Of a DNA stretch of 55,348 nt, positions 33,673 through 42,264 are shown piece by piece (position 1 is the stretch's first letter; each line of letters begins with the position of its first letter). The notes below the pieces were generated by a model that made no database searches, was not told the DNA's origin, and saw nothing but the letters and a program-made list of their open reading frames with translations. Source of the stretch: Pseudomonas nitroreducens TX1 (GTDB lineage Bacteria; Pseudomonadota; Gammaproteobacteria; Pseudomonadales; Pseudomonadaceae). The stretch spans positions 1-55,348 of the forward strand of contig NZ_AMZB01000094.1 of assembly GCF_000313755.1 (NCBI RefSeq), given 5' to 3'. The position numbers and the translations under genes are program-made.

Positions 33673-35160
33673 ATGACGCTCAAGCTCACTCCCCTCTCCT
33701 TCGCCCTGCTGGCCCTGGCCGGTTGCGCCGTCGGCCCCGACTACGAGACGCCGAAGCCCGAGGCGCCGGCCAGTTGGCAGGCCGCGCACTCCGGTGACGC
33801 GCAACTGCACCCCGCCGAGGGTGGCACGCGCCTGACCGAAGACTGGTGGACACTGTTCAACGACCCGGTGCTGAACAACCTGCAGCGCCGCGCCGGCAAG
33901 GCCAGCCCGGACCTCGACAGCGCCATGCTGCGCTTCGCCCAGAGCCGCATGCAGCGGCAGATGGTGGCGGCCCAGCGCGGCGTCGACGTCAATGCCAGCG
34001 CCGGCGTAACCCGCCAGCGCATGAGCGAGAACGGCGCCAACGCGCTGATGATCCAGCGCATCGCCCCGGGCGCGAACAGCGAGCAGATCAGCAAGGTCCT
34101 CGCCGAACCCTTCACCCTCTACCAGGCCGGTTTCGACGCCTCCTGGGAGCCTGACCTGTGGGGCCGCATCCGCCGCTCGATCGAGGCTGCCGACGCCAGC
34201 GTGGCGGCACAGCAGGCAATGCTGGAAGAAACGCGCCTGGGCGTCTCGGCCGAACTGGCCCGCGCCTACTTCGAGCTGCGCGGAGTACAGCAGCAGATCG
34301 CCGTGGCCACCCAGGACATAGTCGCCACCGAGCAATCCCTGCAACTGATCCAGATGCGCGCCGATGGCGGGCTGGTGGACGATTTCGACGTCGAACGCCA
34401 GCGCGGCCAGCTTGCCGAACTGAGCTCCAGCCTGCCGCAGCTGCACGCCAGCGAGAGCGCGGCGATCAACCAGATCGGCGTGCTGGTCGGCGCCGACCCT
34501 GGCAGCCTGCGCGATGACCTCAAGCCCGTCGTGCAAAGCGCCCCACAAACGCCGGACCTGAGCCTTGGCCTGCCTTCGGAGGTGGCCCGTCGCCGCCCGG
34601 ATATCCGCGCCGCCGAAGCCCGGCTGCACGCTGCCACCGCCAACATCGGCGTGGCCGTGACCGACCTCTACCCGTCCATCCGCCTGGGCGCCAAGTTCGG
34701 CTACGAATCGGCCGACGATGGCAAGTTCAGCGATTGGGGCAGCCGCACCTGGAGCGTCGGCCCGAGCCTGTCGCTGCCGATCTTCGACAACGGCCGGCGG
34801 CGCTCGCAGATCAACCTGCGCCAGCTGGAACAGCAGGAAGCGGCGGTGTCCTACCAGCAGACCGTGCTCAAGGCCTGGCAGGAGGTGGATGACGCGCTGA
34901 GCCACTACGGCGCCGAGCGCCAGCGCAACCAGCGCCTGCAGGAAAGACTGCACAGCAGCGACGTTGCCTACGGCATGGCCAAGGTGCGCTATGCCGGCGG
35001 CATGACCGACTTCCTGGTGGAGTTGGACGCCCAGCGTGCCTACCTGCAGTCGCGCCGCGATGTGGTAGACAGCGATACCCAGCTGCGCCTGACGCTGATT
35101 GCCCTGTGCAAGGCGCTAGGCGGCGGCACGCCGGCGCCTGAGGCCAGCGCCAGCCGCTGA
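33673..35160 (+). CDS. NodT/OprM-family outer-membrane efflux lipoprotein
   Basis: 495 residues. Lipoprotein signal with lipobox LAGC (Cys18), then AVGPDYETPKPEAPASW, the classic start of OprM/NodT factors. Two repeats of the TolC-like helical barrel follow (FDASWEPDLWGRIRRSIEAA; FPSEVARRRPDIRAAEA-like LPSEVARRRPDIRAAEARLH). Start chosen at ATG 33673 because it places the lipobox correctly. It completes the tripartite efflux system. It converges with the DUF4157 gene, leaving only 2 bp between stops. Confidence 0.93.
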   Translation: MTLKLTPLSFALLALAGCAVGPDYETPKPEAPASWQAAHSGDAQLHPAEGGTRLTEDWWTLFNDPVLNNLQRRAGKASPDLDSAMLRFAQSRMQRQMVAAQRGVDVNASAGVTRQRMSENGANALMIQRIAPGANSEQISKVLAEPFTLYQAGFDASWEPDLWGRIRRSIEAADASVAAQQAMLEETRLGVSAELARAYFELRGVQQQIAVATQDIVATEQSLQLIQMRADGGLVDDFDVERQRGQLAELSSSLPQLHASESAAINQIGVLVGADPGSLRDDLKPVVQSAPQTPDLSLGLPSEVARRRPDIRAAEARLHAATANIGVAVTDLYPSIRLGAKFGYESADDGKFSDWGSRTWSVGPSLSLPIFDNGRRRSQINLRQLEQQEAAVSYQQTVLKAWQEVDDALSHYGAERQRNQRLQERLHSSDVAYGMAKVRYAGGMTDFLVELDAQRAYLQSRRDVVDSDTQLRLTLIALCKALGGGTPAPEASASR

Positions 35161-35162
35161 GG

Positions 35163-35783
35163 TCAGTTCTGCTGCGCGGTGACCTTGGCGTCGCGAAGGT
35201 CCTTGGCGACCCGGCGCTGCATCTCGTAGGCCGGCGCCTCGACGGCGTCGAAGTCCTCGGAATAGCGCGTGGCGAAGCCCTGCACGCCCCACTCCTGGTA
35301 CTGCTTCACGTGCCACAGTTCGTGAGCCCAGAGGGCGACATCCTTCTGGGCGTCGTCTTCGCTGCGGAAGACAATCACGTCCACCAGGGTAACGGCCTCG
35401 GTGTCGGGGTTCTGCATGATCGTCTGGGCGGCGTTCAGCTCGTCCAGCGCACCGGTGGAATAGCGCGCCGCCATCAGCACGTCGTCGGAGAAGTATGGCT
35501 GCAACTGTGCGCGGATCTCCAGCGGGATCGGCTCGGTACCGCCCTGCGCTGCCTGCTCGCGGGACTGCTGCAGCCACACGCCCAGCGCCTGGGCGGCCAT
35601 CTTGCGGGTGTCCGCCAGCACCGGACCAAGCACGGCGCCCAGGTCCGGCAGGCAGGTGCAGGTGTCCAGGCAGACCTGCCGTTGCCCCGTCGGGCAGGTC
35701 GCGGCAAGGGTATCGACGGACGCGGCCAACCCGGCGAGCAACGCCAGGGCGCGCAGGAAGCGGGTTGCGAGGGGGGAAGGCAT
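35163..35783 (-). CDS. DUF4157 (eCIS-core-like) putative metallopeptidase, secreted
   Basis: 206 residues with a Sec signal peptide (FLRALALLAGLAASVDTLA) followed by a Cys-rich segment (CPTGQRQVCLDTCTCLPDLG). Near the C terminus is HELWHVKQYQEWG, a zinc-protease HExxH inside the DUF4157 consensus HExxHxxQ, with acidic residues downstream (EAPAYE) as a possible third ligand. DUF4157 is also found in contractile-injection-system effectors, but no such genes are near, so it is probably a stand-alone periplasmic or secreted enzyme. Start ATG 35783 has CGGAG. Substrate unknown. Confidence 0.75.
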   Translation of the reverse strand: MPSPLATRFLRALALLAGLAASVDTLAATCPTGQRQVCLDTCTCLPDLGAVLGPVLADTRKMAAQALGVWLQQSREQAAQGGTEPIPLEIRAQLQPYFSDDVLMAARYSTGALDELNAAQTIMQNPDTEAVTLVDVIVFRSEDDAQKDVALWAHELWHVKQYQEWGVQGFATRYSEDFDAVEAPAYEMQRRVAKDLRDAKVTAQQN

Positions 35784-35909
35784 GAAATGGCTCCGCTACG
35801 GCGTGGAGAAGGACCAGGGCGTTGGACCATGAGGCGGCGCGATCATGCCATGCCGCCAGCAAAAAAGAGCACTGGCGCGACGTATGAAACTTCTGATAGC
35901 TTCTGAACC

Positions 35910-35972
35910 ATGAATGCCGCCAACCGCACCTTCCAGCCGATTATTACCACCATCGCTCCGATGGTGGGTTAG
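35910..35972 (+). CDS. Candidate 20-residue leader peptide
   Basis: A short frame M-N-A-A-N-R-T-F-Q-P-I-I-T-T-I-A-P-M-V-G ends 20 bp before an intrinsic terminator. It holds the run Ile-Ile-Thr-Thr-Ile exactly where the ribosome would cover the first arm of an attenuator hairpin. No strong ribosome-binding site is visible before the ATG, which is the main weakness. No function other than regulation is proposed. Confidence 0.5.
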   Translation: MNAANRTFQPIITTIAPMVG

Positions 35973-36016
35973 CGCATTCAAGCGAACAACCAAACCCGCC
36001 TCCCGGCGGGTTTTTT
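35946..36016 (+). promoter_or_regulatory. Candidate transcription attenuator
   Basis: Three mutually exclusive pairings: ACCACCATC (35946-35954) with GATGGTGGG (35960-35968); GGTGGGTT (35963-35970) with AACCCGCC (35993-36000); and the terminator stem AACCCGCC with GGCGGGTT followed by a T-run. This is the 1:2, 2:3, 3:4 logic of amino-acid attenuators. Arm 1 is inside the leader peptide's Thr-Thr-Ile codons. It is 40 bp ahead of the NTF2-like gene. Confidence 0.55.
35992..36016 (+). terminator. Intrinsic terminator upstream of the NTF2-like gene
   Basis: AAACCCGCC-TCCC-GGCGGGTTT, a 9-bp stem with a 4-nt loop, followed by six T residues in all. It lies between the leader peptide and the coding genes and so probably acts as the conditional terminator of the attenuator rather than a gene end, since no gene on this strand ends before it apart from the leader. 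Confidence 0.8.
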
Positions 36017-36055
36017 AATGCCCGCCGTCCGAGGCTCCCGATCGAGGAGACATTG

Positions 36056-36472
36056 ATGGACCAGGCAAACCAAGCGGCCTTCCCCCCTGAGCAGCACCCC
36101 TTGCAGGCGCTCATCCAGGCCGCCGACGAAGCCATCGGCCGCGAGGACTTCGATGCGCTGATCGAGTTCTACAGCGACGACGCCCTGCTGGTGGTCAAGC
36201 CTGGCCTGCTGGCACGCGGCAAGGAGCAGATCCGCCGTGCTTTCGTCGCCATCGCCGAGCACTTCGGACACAACCTGCGGGTGCGCCAGGGTCGCCTGGA
36301 AATTCTCGAAACCGGCGACACCGCCCTGGTGGTCGCGCAGACCCTGCTCGACACCCGCCACGGCAAGCTGAGCCGCCGCGCCACGTACGTGTTCCGCCGC
36401 GAAGCCAATGGCGCCTGGCGCTGCGCGGTCGACAACTCCTATGGCACCGACCTGCTGGAGGCGAGGACATGA
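36056..36472 (+). CDS. NTF2-like/SnoaL-fold protein (DUF4440 type)
   Basis: 138 residues: an N-terminal helix pair and the cone-shaped NTF2 fold pattern, with LIEFYSDDALLVVKPGLLARGKEQI and CAVDNSYGTDLL at the end. Members include ketosteroid-isomerase-like and YybH/SgcJ-type proteins; no catalytic motif decides between enzyme and binding protein. ATG 36056 has a GAGGAGA site and overlaps a TTG three bases upstream. First gene after the attenuator; its TGA overlaps the kinase ATG. Confidence 0.8.
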   Translation: MDQANQAAFPPEQHPLQALIQAADEAIGREDFDALIEFYSDDALLVVKPGLLARGKEQIRRAFVAIAEHFGHNLRVRQGRLEILETGDTALVVAQTLLDTRHGKLSRRATYVFRREANGAWRCAVDNSYGTDLLEART

Positions 36473-36960
36473 GCACGCAGACAGGCACGCTGCACCTGCT
36501 GTGCGGCAAGGCAGCGTCGGGCAAGTCCTGCCTGGCGCGGGAGCTGGCCGAAGCGCCGGGCACCGTGATGCTGGCCGAGGACCAATGGCTGGCCGAGTTG
36601 TTTCCCTGGGGCATCAGCAACCCCGACGACTACCAGCTCTACGCCCGCCGCGTGCGCAAGGTCATGGGCCCCCACGTGGTCGGCCTGCTGCGCGCCGGCA
36701 CCAGCGTGGTGCTGGACATCCCCGCCAACACCCTCGCCGACCGCCGTTGGCTGATCGACCTGGCGCAACAGGCCGGCGCGGCACACTGCCTGCACTTTCT
36801 CGACGTCGACCCGGCCACCTGCCGCAACCGCCTGCTGGCGCGCCACGCCATCGCCCCGTTGGCGGCACCGCTGGACCCCGCCGGCTACGAGGCGCTCAAC
36901 CGCTACTTCGTCGCCCCGCGCCCGGAGGAAAAACTGCAGGTGCAGCGCCATGGCGCCTGA
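36469..36960 (+). CDS. AAA/P-loop kinase-like ATPase
   Basis: 163 residues. Walker A GKAASGKS at residues 13-20 (LLCGKAASGKSCLAREL), an Asp-containing strand VVLDIPANT as Walker B equivalent, and an Arg-rich lid (CRNRLLARHA). This is the zeta-toxin/cell-division-kinase-like small P-loop group that phosphorylates small molecules. Coupled by ATGA to the NTF2-like gene. Substrate unknown; no antitoxin is visible, so a toxin role is not supported. Confidence 0.8.
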   Translation: MSTQTGTLHLLCGKAASGKSCLARELAEAPGTVMLAEDQWLAELFPWGISNPDDYQLYARRVRKVMGPHVVGLLRAGTSVVLDIPANTLADRRWLIDLAQQAGAAHCLHFLDVDPATCRNRLLARHAIAPLAAPLDPAGYEALNRYFVAPRPEEKLQVQRHGA

Positions 36961-37018
36961 GCGCGTAGAATCGCCGCCCCGATTGCCCCCGATCGCCTGA
37001 ACCAGAAAGACCGGAAAG

Positions 37019-37957
37019 ATGAACACCGAAGCCATCGCCACCCTGCGCGAGCAACTGCTCGCCGCGCTGAACCCCGCTCCCGCGGAAACCCGCCGCCTGT
37101 TCCACGGCCGCGGCCGGCGCTGGCCGGGGCTGGAGCAGGTCACCGCCGACTGGCTGGAAGGCGTGCTGCTGGTGTCGCTGTTCCGCGAGCCGGAAGCCGA
37201 GGAGCTGGCCGCGCTCAGGACAATGCTGACCGAACTGGCTGACAGCGAGACCTGGCGCAGCACCGGCGCCCGCAGCCTGATGCTGCAGCACCGCTACACC
37301 CTGGAAAGCACCATGGAAGTGCTCCACGGCGAAGCCTTCGACGGCTGGCAGATCAGCGAGCACGGCCTGCGCTACCAACTGGACCTGGGGCGCAAGCAGA
37401 ACAACGGCCTGTTCCTCGACATGCGCTATGGCCGCCGGTGGGTACAGGCCAACTCCGCAGGCCTGCGCGTGCTCAACCTGTTCGCCTACACCTGCGGCTT
37501 CTCCGTGGCGGCGATTGCCGGCGGCGCGCAGAAGGTGGTCAACCTCGACATGGCCCGCGCCGCGCTCAGCCGGGGCCGCGACAACCACCGCCTGAACGGC
37601 CACGACCTGTCCAGGGTGAGCTTCCTCGACCATGACCTGTTCAAGTCCTGGGGCAAGGTGAAGAAATCTGGCCCTTACGACCTGATCATCATCGACCCGC
37701 CGAGCTTCCAGAAAGGCAGCTTCGTCCTCGACAAGGACTACGCCCGCGTCCTGCGCCGCCTGCCGGAACTGCTGGACGGTACCGGCACCGTACTGGCCTG
37801 CGTGAACGACCCGGCCGTCGGCATGGACTTCCTTCTTCAAGGCATGGCCGCCGAGGCGCCGCCGCTGCGCTTCGTCGAGCGCCTGGAGAACCCGCCGGAA
37901 TTCGCGGATATCGAGGAAGATAGCGGCCTGAAAGCGCTGGTGTTCCGCCTGGATTGA
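37019..37957 (+). CDS. Class I SAM-dependent methyltransferase, RlmI/RlmK-like
   Basis: 312 residues. SAM motif I region NLFAYTCGFSVAAIAGGAQK and motif IV Asp226-Pro-Pro-Ser-Phe (IIDPPSFQKG) match the RlmI/RlmKL C-terminal family (PF10672), which methylates 23S rRNA bases. The PUA domain of RlmI is absent, so it corresponds to the shorter stand-alone group. It lies 58 bp after the kinase gene, with AAAG before ATG 37019. An RNA substrate is likely but not shown. Confidence 0.85.
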   Translation: MNTEAIATLREQLLAALNPAPAETRRLFHGRGRRWPGLEQVTADWLEGVLLVSLFREPEAEELAALRTMLTELADSETWRSTGARSLMLQHRYTLESTMEVLHGEAFDGWQISEHGLRYQLDLGRKQNNGLFLDMRYGRRWVQANSAGLRVLNLFAYTCGFSVAAIAGGAQKVVNLDMARAALSRGRDNHRLNGHDLSRVSFLDHDLFKSWGKVKKSGPYDLIIIDPPSFQKGSFVLDKDYARVLRRLPELLDGTGTVLACVNDPAVGMDFLLQGMAAEAPPLRFVERLENPPEFADIEEDSGLKALVFRLD

Positions 37958-37974
37958 TTGGAGCGAGGCGAAAA

Positions 37975-38132
37975 GCCCCTCTCCCTGACCCTCTCCCTGA
38001 AGGGAGAGGGGACTGTCTGCTGCAAGCGGTTGGCTCGAGCCCATGCCCGGGCCACGTTATCCGGCTGACGCGGATCGTTTCAAACGCACCGAACAGCGCC
38101 CTCTCCCTTCAGGGAGAGGGCTGGGGAGAGGG
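37975..38132. repeat. Composite inverted repeat C3 (CCCTCTCCC family)
   Basis: Largest copy, with a ~90-bp core that contains ATCCGGCTGACG and GCACCGAACAG, words shared with C2. The arms are the same as in C1, C2 and C4. It sits between the methyltransferase and fan1 genes; 38133-38239 holds nothing else recognisable. Confidence 0.8.
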
Positions 38133-38239
38133 TACATCCCGTTGAGGTGAGGCCCCCGACATCCTGCCCAACTCATTCTCACCCGATGAAAGGCCACCAC
38201 AACCCTTGCGGCCAAGCCGCCATCACGCCATCCTTGCCA

Positions 38240-38255
38240 CTGTATGTAAAACCAG
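38240..38255 (+). promoter_or_regulatory. Candidate LexA box before fan1
   Basis: CTGTATGTAAAACCAG fits CTG-N10-CAG with a canonical left half (CTGTATGT). It ends 9 bp before the fan1 ATG. The P. aeruginosa counterparts, PA1044-PA1045 by recollection, belong to the LexA regulon, which supports a functional site. Such closeness to the ATG would also place the transcription start near or within the box. Confidence 0.6.
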
Positions 38256-38264
38256 TGCCCGCCG

Positions 38265-39914
38265 ATGTCCGCGCCGCTCGACCCCAGCCTCTACTACCTG
38301 ACCAACTTCCACCGCGCCCTCGACTGGATCGACGAGCGCTACGCCGACCTGCTCGACGCCGAGGAAGCCCGGTTCATTGCCGATTTCCGCGCGCTGCCGC
38401 TGCCTTCGCGGGCGCTGCTGGTGCGGCTGGTCATGCGCAAGGGGCCGCACTTTCGCGCGGGCAAGCTGAGCTATGTCGAAATCGGCGACATTCCCCGCGC
38501 CGCCGCGCCGCTACTGGAACTGGGCTGGCTGGACGACGACTACCCGCTGACACTGGAAGAGCTGCTACCTCTGCTGCTCAAGGACGAACTGCTCGCGCGC
38601 TTTCGCGATGATCTGCCGCGCGGTTCGCTGAAGAAGGCCGAACTCTACGAGTACCTGCACGCCTATCACGGGCAGGTGCAGCCGTTCGAGGGCTGGTATC
38701 CGCAACGCGATAGCCTCTACACCCTGCTGCTGACCCCGCTCTGCGACCGCCTGCGCCTGCTGTTCTTCGGCAACCTGCAGCAGGACTGGTCGGAGTTCGT
38801 GCTCGCCGACCTCGGTATCTTCCGTTACGAAAGCGTCCCTTTCACCGCCGACTCCCGCGCCTTTCGCCGTCGCGACGAACTGGAGGCCTATATCCACCTG
38901 TGGAACGGCGCCGTCCGCTTCGAAGCCGGCGAATCCATCGCCGAGTTGGTCGCGGAGCTGGGCGATTTCGCCAGTGACAACGATTACCTGCAGGCGCGCC
39001 ACGGCCGCCTGCTGTACCGCATGGCCTACCAACTGGAGCGCGAAGGCGAGCTGGACGCGGCGCTGGCGCTCTACCAGCGCACCGCCGCCGGGGGCTCGCG
39101 GCAGCGGCAGATCCGCGTGCTGGAACGCTTGCAACGCTTCGAGGAAGCCCATGCACTGGCGCAGGCTGCGCTGGTCGCGCCGGAAAGCGATGGCGAGCTG
39201 CAACTGGTCGAGCGCGCACGGACCCGGCTGGTCCGCCAGCTCGGTTTGCCCAAGGAACAAGCCGCCAGGCCCGCGCCGCCGCTGCGCATCGACCTGGAGC
39301 TGCCGCGTCCGGACGTCAACGTCGAGTTCGCCGTGCAGGCCGTGCTCCATGAGGAACAAGCGCCCGTGCACTACGTGGAGAACGCGCTGGTCTGCAGCCT
39401 GTTCGGCCTGCTCTGCTGGGAGGTGATCTTCGCCCCGCTGCCCGGCGCCTTCTTCCACCCCTTCCAGGCCGGGCCCAGCGACCTGTACCGCAGCGATTTC
39501 GTCAGCCGCCGCGCACAAGCCTTCGGCGCACGCCTGGCGTTGCTGGACAGCGGGGCCTACCTGTCGGCAATCCGCGAAACCTACATCGCCAAGTCCGGCA
39601 TCCTCTCGCCCTTCGTGCACTGGGAGCTGCTGGACGAGAATCTGCTGGAACTAGCCCTGCACTGCCTGCCGGCGGCGCACCTGAAGCTGTGGTTCGAGCG
39701 ACTGCTGGCGGACCCGAAGGCCAACCGCGCCGGCATGCCCGACCTGATCCAGTTCTGGCCCGCCGAGGCACGCTACCGGATGATCGAGGTGAAGGGCCCC
39801 GGCGACCGCCTGCAGGATAACCAGAAACGCTGGCTGGCTTTCTGCGCCGAGCACGGCATGCCGGTGGAAGTCTGCTATGTGCGCTGGCGCGAAACCGTGG
39901 AAGAGCTCGCATGA
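38265..39914 (+). CDS. fan1: FAN1-like structure-specific nuclease (VRR-NUC)
   Basis: 549 residues. C-terminal VRR-NUC nuclease with Asp493 (GMPDLIQFWP), Glu508 and Lys510 (MIEVKGPGDRLQDNQKRW), the PD-(D/E)XK catalytic set. The central part contains TPR-like helices (YQLEREGELDAALALYQRT) and the N-terminal SAP-like domain (LSYVEIGDIPRAAAPLLELG). Length agrees with bacterial FAN1, which cuts 5' flaps and unhooks interstrand crosslinks. It is coupled to a Rad3-like helicase (ATGA) and preceded by a candidate LexA box, so crosslink repair in the SOS response is likely. Confidence 0.93.
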   Translation: MSAPLDPSLYYLTNFHRALDWIDERYADLLDAEEARFIADFRALPLPSRALLVRLVMRKGPHFRAGKLSYVEIGDIPRAAAPLLELGWLDDDYPLTLEELLPLLLKDELLARFRDDLPRGSLKKAELYEYLHAYHGQVQPFEGWYPQRDSLYTLLLTPLCDRLRLLFFGNLQQDWSEFVLADLGIFRYESVPFTADSRAFRRRDELEAYIHLWNGAVRFEAGESIAELVAELGDFASDNDYLQARHGRLLYRMAYQLEREGELDAALALYQRTAAGGSRQRQIRVLERLQRFEEAHALAQAALVAPESDGELQLVERARTRLVRQLGLPKEQAARPAPPLRIDLELPRPDVNVEFAVQAVLHEEQAPVHYVENALVCSLFGLLCWEVIFAPLPGAFFHPFQAGPSDLYRSDFVSRRAQAFGARLALLDSGAYLSAIRETYIAKSGILSPFVHWELLDENLLELALHCLPAAHLKLWFERLLADPKANRAGMPDLIQFWPAEARYRMIEVKGPGDRLQDNQKRWLAFCAEHGMPVEVCYVRWRETVEELA

Positions 39915-42226
39915 GCTACGCCATCGCGGTGCGCGCGCTGTGCGAGTTCACCGCCAAGGAGGGTGACCTCGACCTGCGCTTCACCCCCGCGCCCACGGCG
40001 CAGGAAGGCATGGCCGGGCATGCCACAGTGGTGTCACGGCGCGGGCTGGGCTACATCGCCGAGCTGCCCTTGCGCGGAGAGTTTCCGGGCCTGGTGGTCA
40101 GCGGCCGCGCCGACGGTTACGACCCGAGTGCCAACCTGCTGGAAGAGATCAAGACCCACCGCAGCGACGTCGCGCGCATTCCGCAGAACCACCGTCTGCT
40201 GCACTGGGCGCAGGTGAAGGTGTACGGCTGGCTGCTGTGCCAGACACTGGAAATCGACGCCATCGACCTGGCCGTCGTCTACTTCAACGTCATCACCCAG
40301 AAGGAAACCGAGTTTCGCGAGCGCTTCGCCGCCGACGACCTGCGCGCCTTCTTCGAGCTGCAATGCCAGCGCTTCGTGCAATGGGCCGAGCAGGAAAGTG
40401 CCCATCGCATCGAGCGCGACCGGGGCCTGGAGGCGCTGCGCTTCCCTTACGCCGACTTCCGTCAGGGCCAGCGCATGCTGGCCGAGTCGGTCTACCGCGC
40501 CGCCCGCGACGGCCAGACGTTGATGGCGCAGGCCACCACCGGCATCGGCAAGACCCTCGGCACCCTGTTCCCGCAGCTCAAGGCATTCCCCGGGCAGCAG
40601 CTCGACCGGCTGTTCTTCCTCACCGCCAAGACTCCTGGTCGCCGCCTGGCCCTGGACGCCCTGTCGACCCTGCGCCAGCAGGACGCTGCGCAGCCCCTGC
40701 GCGTACTCGAACACGTCGCGCGCGACAAGGCCTGCGAGCACCCGGACAAAGCCTGCCACGGCGAATCCTGCCCGCTGGCCAAGGGCTTTTACGACCGCCT
40801 GCCCGCCGCCCGCGAGGCCGCGCTCAAGCGCCGCTGGCTGACCCAGGAAAACCTGCGCGCGGTCGCGCTGGAACACCAGGTCTGCCCCTATTACCTGAGC
40901 CAGGAACTGTGCCGGTGGGCCGACGTGGTAGTGGGTGACTACAACTACTACTTCGACATGACCGCCCTGCTCTACGGCCTGACGGTACTCAACGACTGGA
41001 AGGTGACGCTGCTGGTGGACGAGGCGCACAACCTCATCGAGCGCGGCCGCGGCATGTACAGCGCCGAGCTGGACCAGTCCGAGTTCAACGCCCTGCGCAA
41101 GGTCGCCCCGGCCGGCCTGAAAGGCGTGCTGGAGCGCGTCGGCCGGCACTGGAACCAGATGCACCGCGACCAGGAGGTCGACTACCAGATCTACCCGACG
41201 GTGCCGGACCTGTTCATCGCCGCCTTGCAGAAGGCCGTCAGCGCCATCACCGACCACCTCACCGACCAGCCCACCGGCAACGAGGCCGAGCTGCTGCGCT
41301 TCTACCTCGACGCCATGCTGTTCTGCCGGCTGGCCGAGGCCTACGGGCCGCACTCGCTGTTCGACATCACCCGTCACGACGGCAGCGGCCAGCGCACGCT
41401 GTCTACCCTGTGCCTGCGCAACGTGGTACCGGCGCCCTTCCTCGCCGAACGCTTCGAGGTGGCCCACAGCACCACGCTATTCTCCGCTACGCTGAACCCG
41501 GCCAATTACTATGCGGACCTGCTCGGCCTGCCGGAAGACACCACCTGGCGCGAAGTGGAATCGCCGTTCCACGCCGAGCAGCTGGAAGTCCACGCGCTGA
41601 GCAACCTGTCCACCCGCTACCAGCACCGCGAGGCCAGCCTCACGCCGATCAGCACCCTGATGGCCCGGCAGTTCCACGCTCGCCCTGGCAATTACCTGGC
41701 CTTCTTCAGCAGCTACGCCTACCTGCAACAGGCACTGGAGCGTTTTGCCGCCGAACACCCGGACATTCCGCGCTGGGTGCAGTCGCGCAGCATGAACGAA
41801 CTGGAGCGCCAGGCCTTCCTCGACCGCTTCACCGCGCACTCGCAGGGCATCGGCTTCGCCGTACTCGGCGGCGCCTTCGGCGAGGGCATCGACCTGCCGG
41901 GCGAGCGCCTGATCGGCGCTTTCATCGCCACGCTGGGGCTGCCGCAGGTGAACGAGGTCAACGAGGAAATCAAGCAGCGCATGCAGGCGATGTTCGGCGA
42001 CGGCTACGACTACACCTACCTGTTCCCCGGTTTGCAGAAAGTCGTCCAGGCGGCTGGCCGGGTGATCCGCACGACGACGGACTCGGGGGTGATCTACCTG
42101 CTGGATGACCGCTTCAACCAGCCGGCGGTGCGGCGGTTGCTGCCGGGGTGGTGGAAGCCGGAGCGACTGAAGTTCGTGGCTGATCCGCCGAAGTCGAAGG
42201 AGCCGCAGGGGTTTCTGCTTTTGTAG
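39911..42226 (+). CDS. Rad3/DinG-type Fe-S helicase with N-terminal nuclease-like domain
   Basis: 771 residues. Helicase motifs: Walker A ATTGIGKTLG, a cluster of cysteines between (ACEHPDKACHGESC then HQVCPYYLSQELCRW) that can bind a [4Fe-4S] cluster, DEAH in LLVDEAHNLI, and the C-terminal QAAGRVIR. The first ~160 residues read VVSGRADGYDPSANLLEEIK, with Asp and Glu-x-Lys spaced as in PD-(D/E)XK nucleases. It is the SOS-linked partner of fan1 and probably unwinds the lesion-bearing DNA the nuclease cuts. The 2.3-kb ORF ends at TAG 42226, followed by a palindromic repeat. Confidence 0.92.
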   Translation: MSYAIAVRALCEFTAKEGDLDLRFTPAPTAQEGMAGHATVVSRRGLGYIAELPLRGEFPGLVVSGRADGYDPSANLLEEIKTHRSDVARIPQNHRLLHWAQVKVYGWLLCQTLEIDAIDLAVVYFNVITQKETEFRERFAADDLRAFFELQCQRFVQWAEQESAHRIERDRGLEALRFPYADFRQGQRMLAESVYRAARDGQTLMAQATTGIGKTLGTLFPQLKAFPGQQLDRLFFLTAKTPGRRLALDALSTLRQQDAAQPLRVLEHVARDKACEHPDKACHGESCPLAKGFYDRLPAAREAALKRRWLTQENLRAVALEHQVCPYYLSQELCRWADVVVGDYNYYFDMTALLYGLTVLNDWKVTLLVDEAHNLIERGRGMYSAELDQSEFNALRKVAPAGLKGVLERVGRHWNQMHRDQEVDYQIYPTVPDLFIAALQKAVSAITDHLTDQPTGNEAELLRFYLDAMLFCRLAEAYGPHSLFDITRHDGSGQRTLSTLCLRNVVPAPFLAERFEVAHSTTLFSATLNPANYYADLLGLPEDTTWREVESPFHAEQLEVHALSNLSTRYQHREASLTPISTLMARQFHARPGNYLAFFSSYAYLQQALERFAAEHPDIPRWVQSRSMNELERQAFLDRFTAHSQGIGFAVLGGAFGEGIDLPGERLIGAFIATLGLPQVNEVNEEIKQRMQAMFGDGYDYTYLFPGLQKVVQAAGRVIRTTTDSGVIYLLDDRFNQPAVRRLLPGWWKPERLKFVADPPKSKEPQGFLLL

Positions 42227-42227
42227 G

Positions 42228-42256
42228 GCGCATAATGCCTCTGGCGTTATGCGCCG
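42228..42256. repeat. Palindromic repeat after the helicase gene
   Basis: GGCGCATAA and TTATGCGCC flank a short loop, an intergenic palindrome of the CGGATAACG/CGTTATTCG group seen again at 42589, 48380 and 48958. No T-run follows, so it is a weak terminator at best. Confidence 0.55.
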
Positions 42257-42264
42257 TCTTGATC

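Noticed and set aside
36469..36960. Zeta-type toxin of a toxin-antitoxin pair
   Set aside because: The upstream partner is an NTF2-fold protein, not an antitoxin, and the P-loop alone is not diagnostic.
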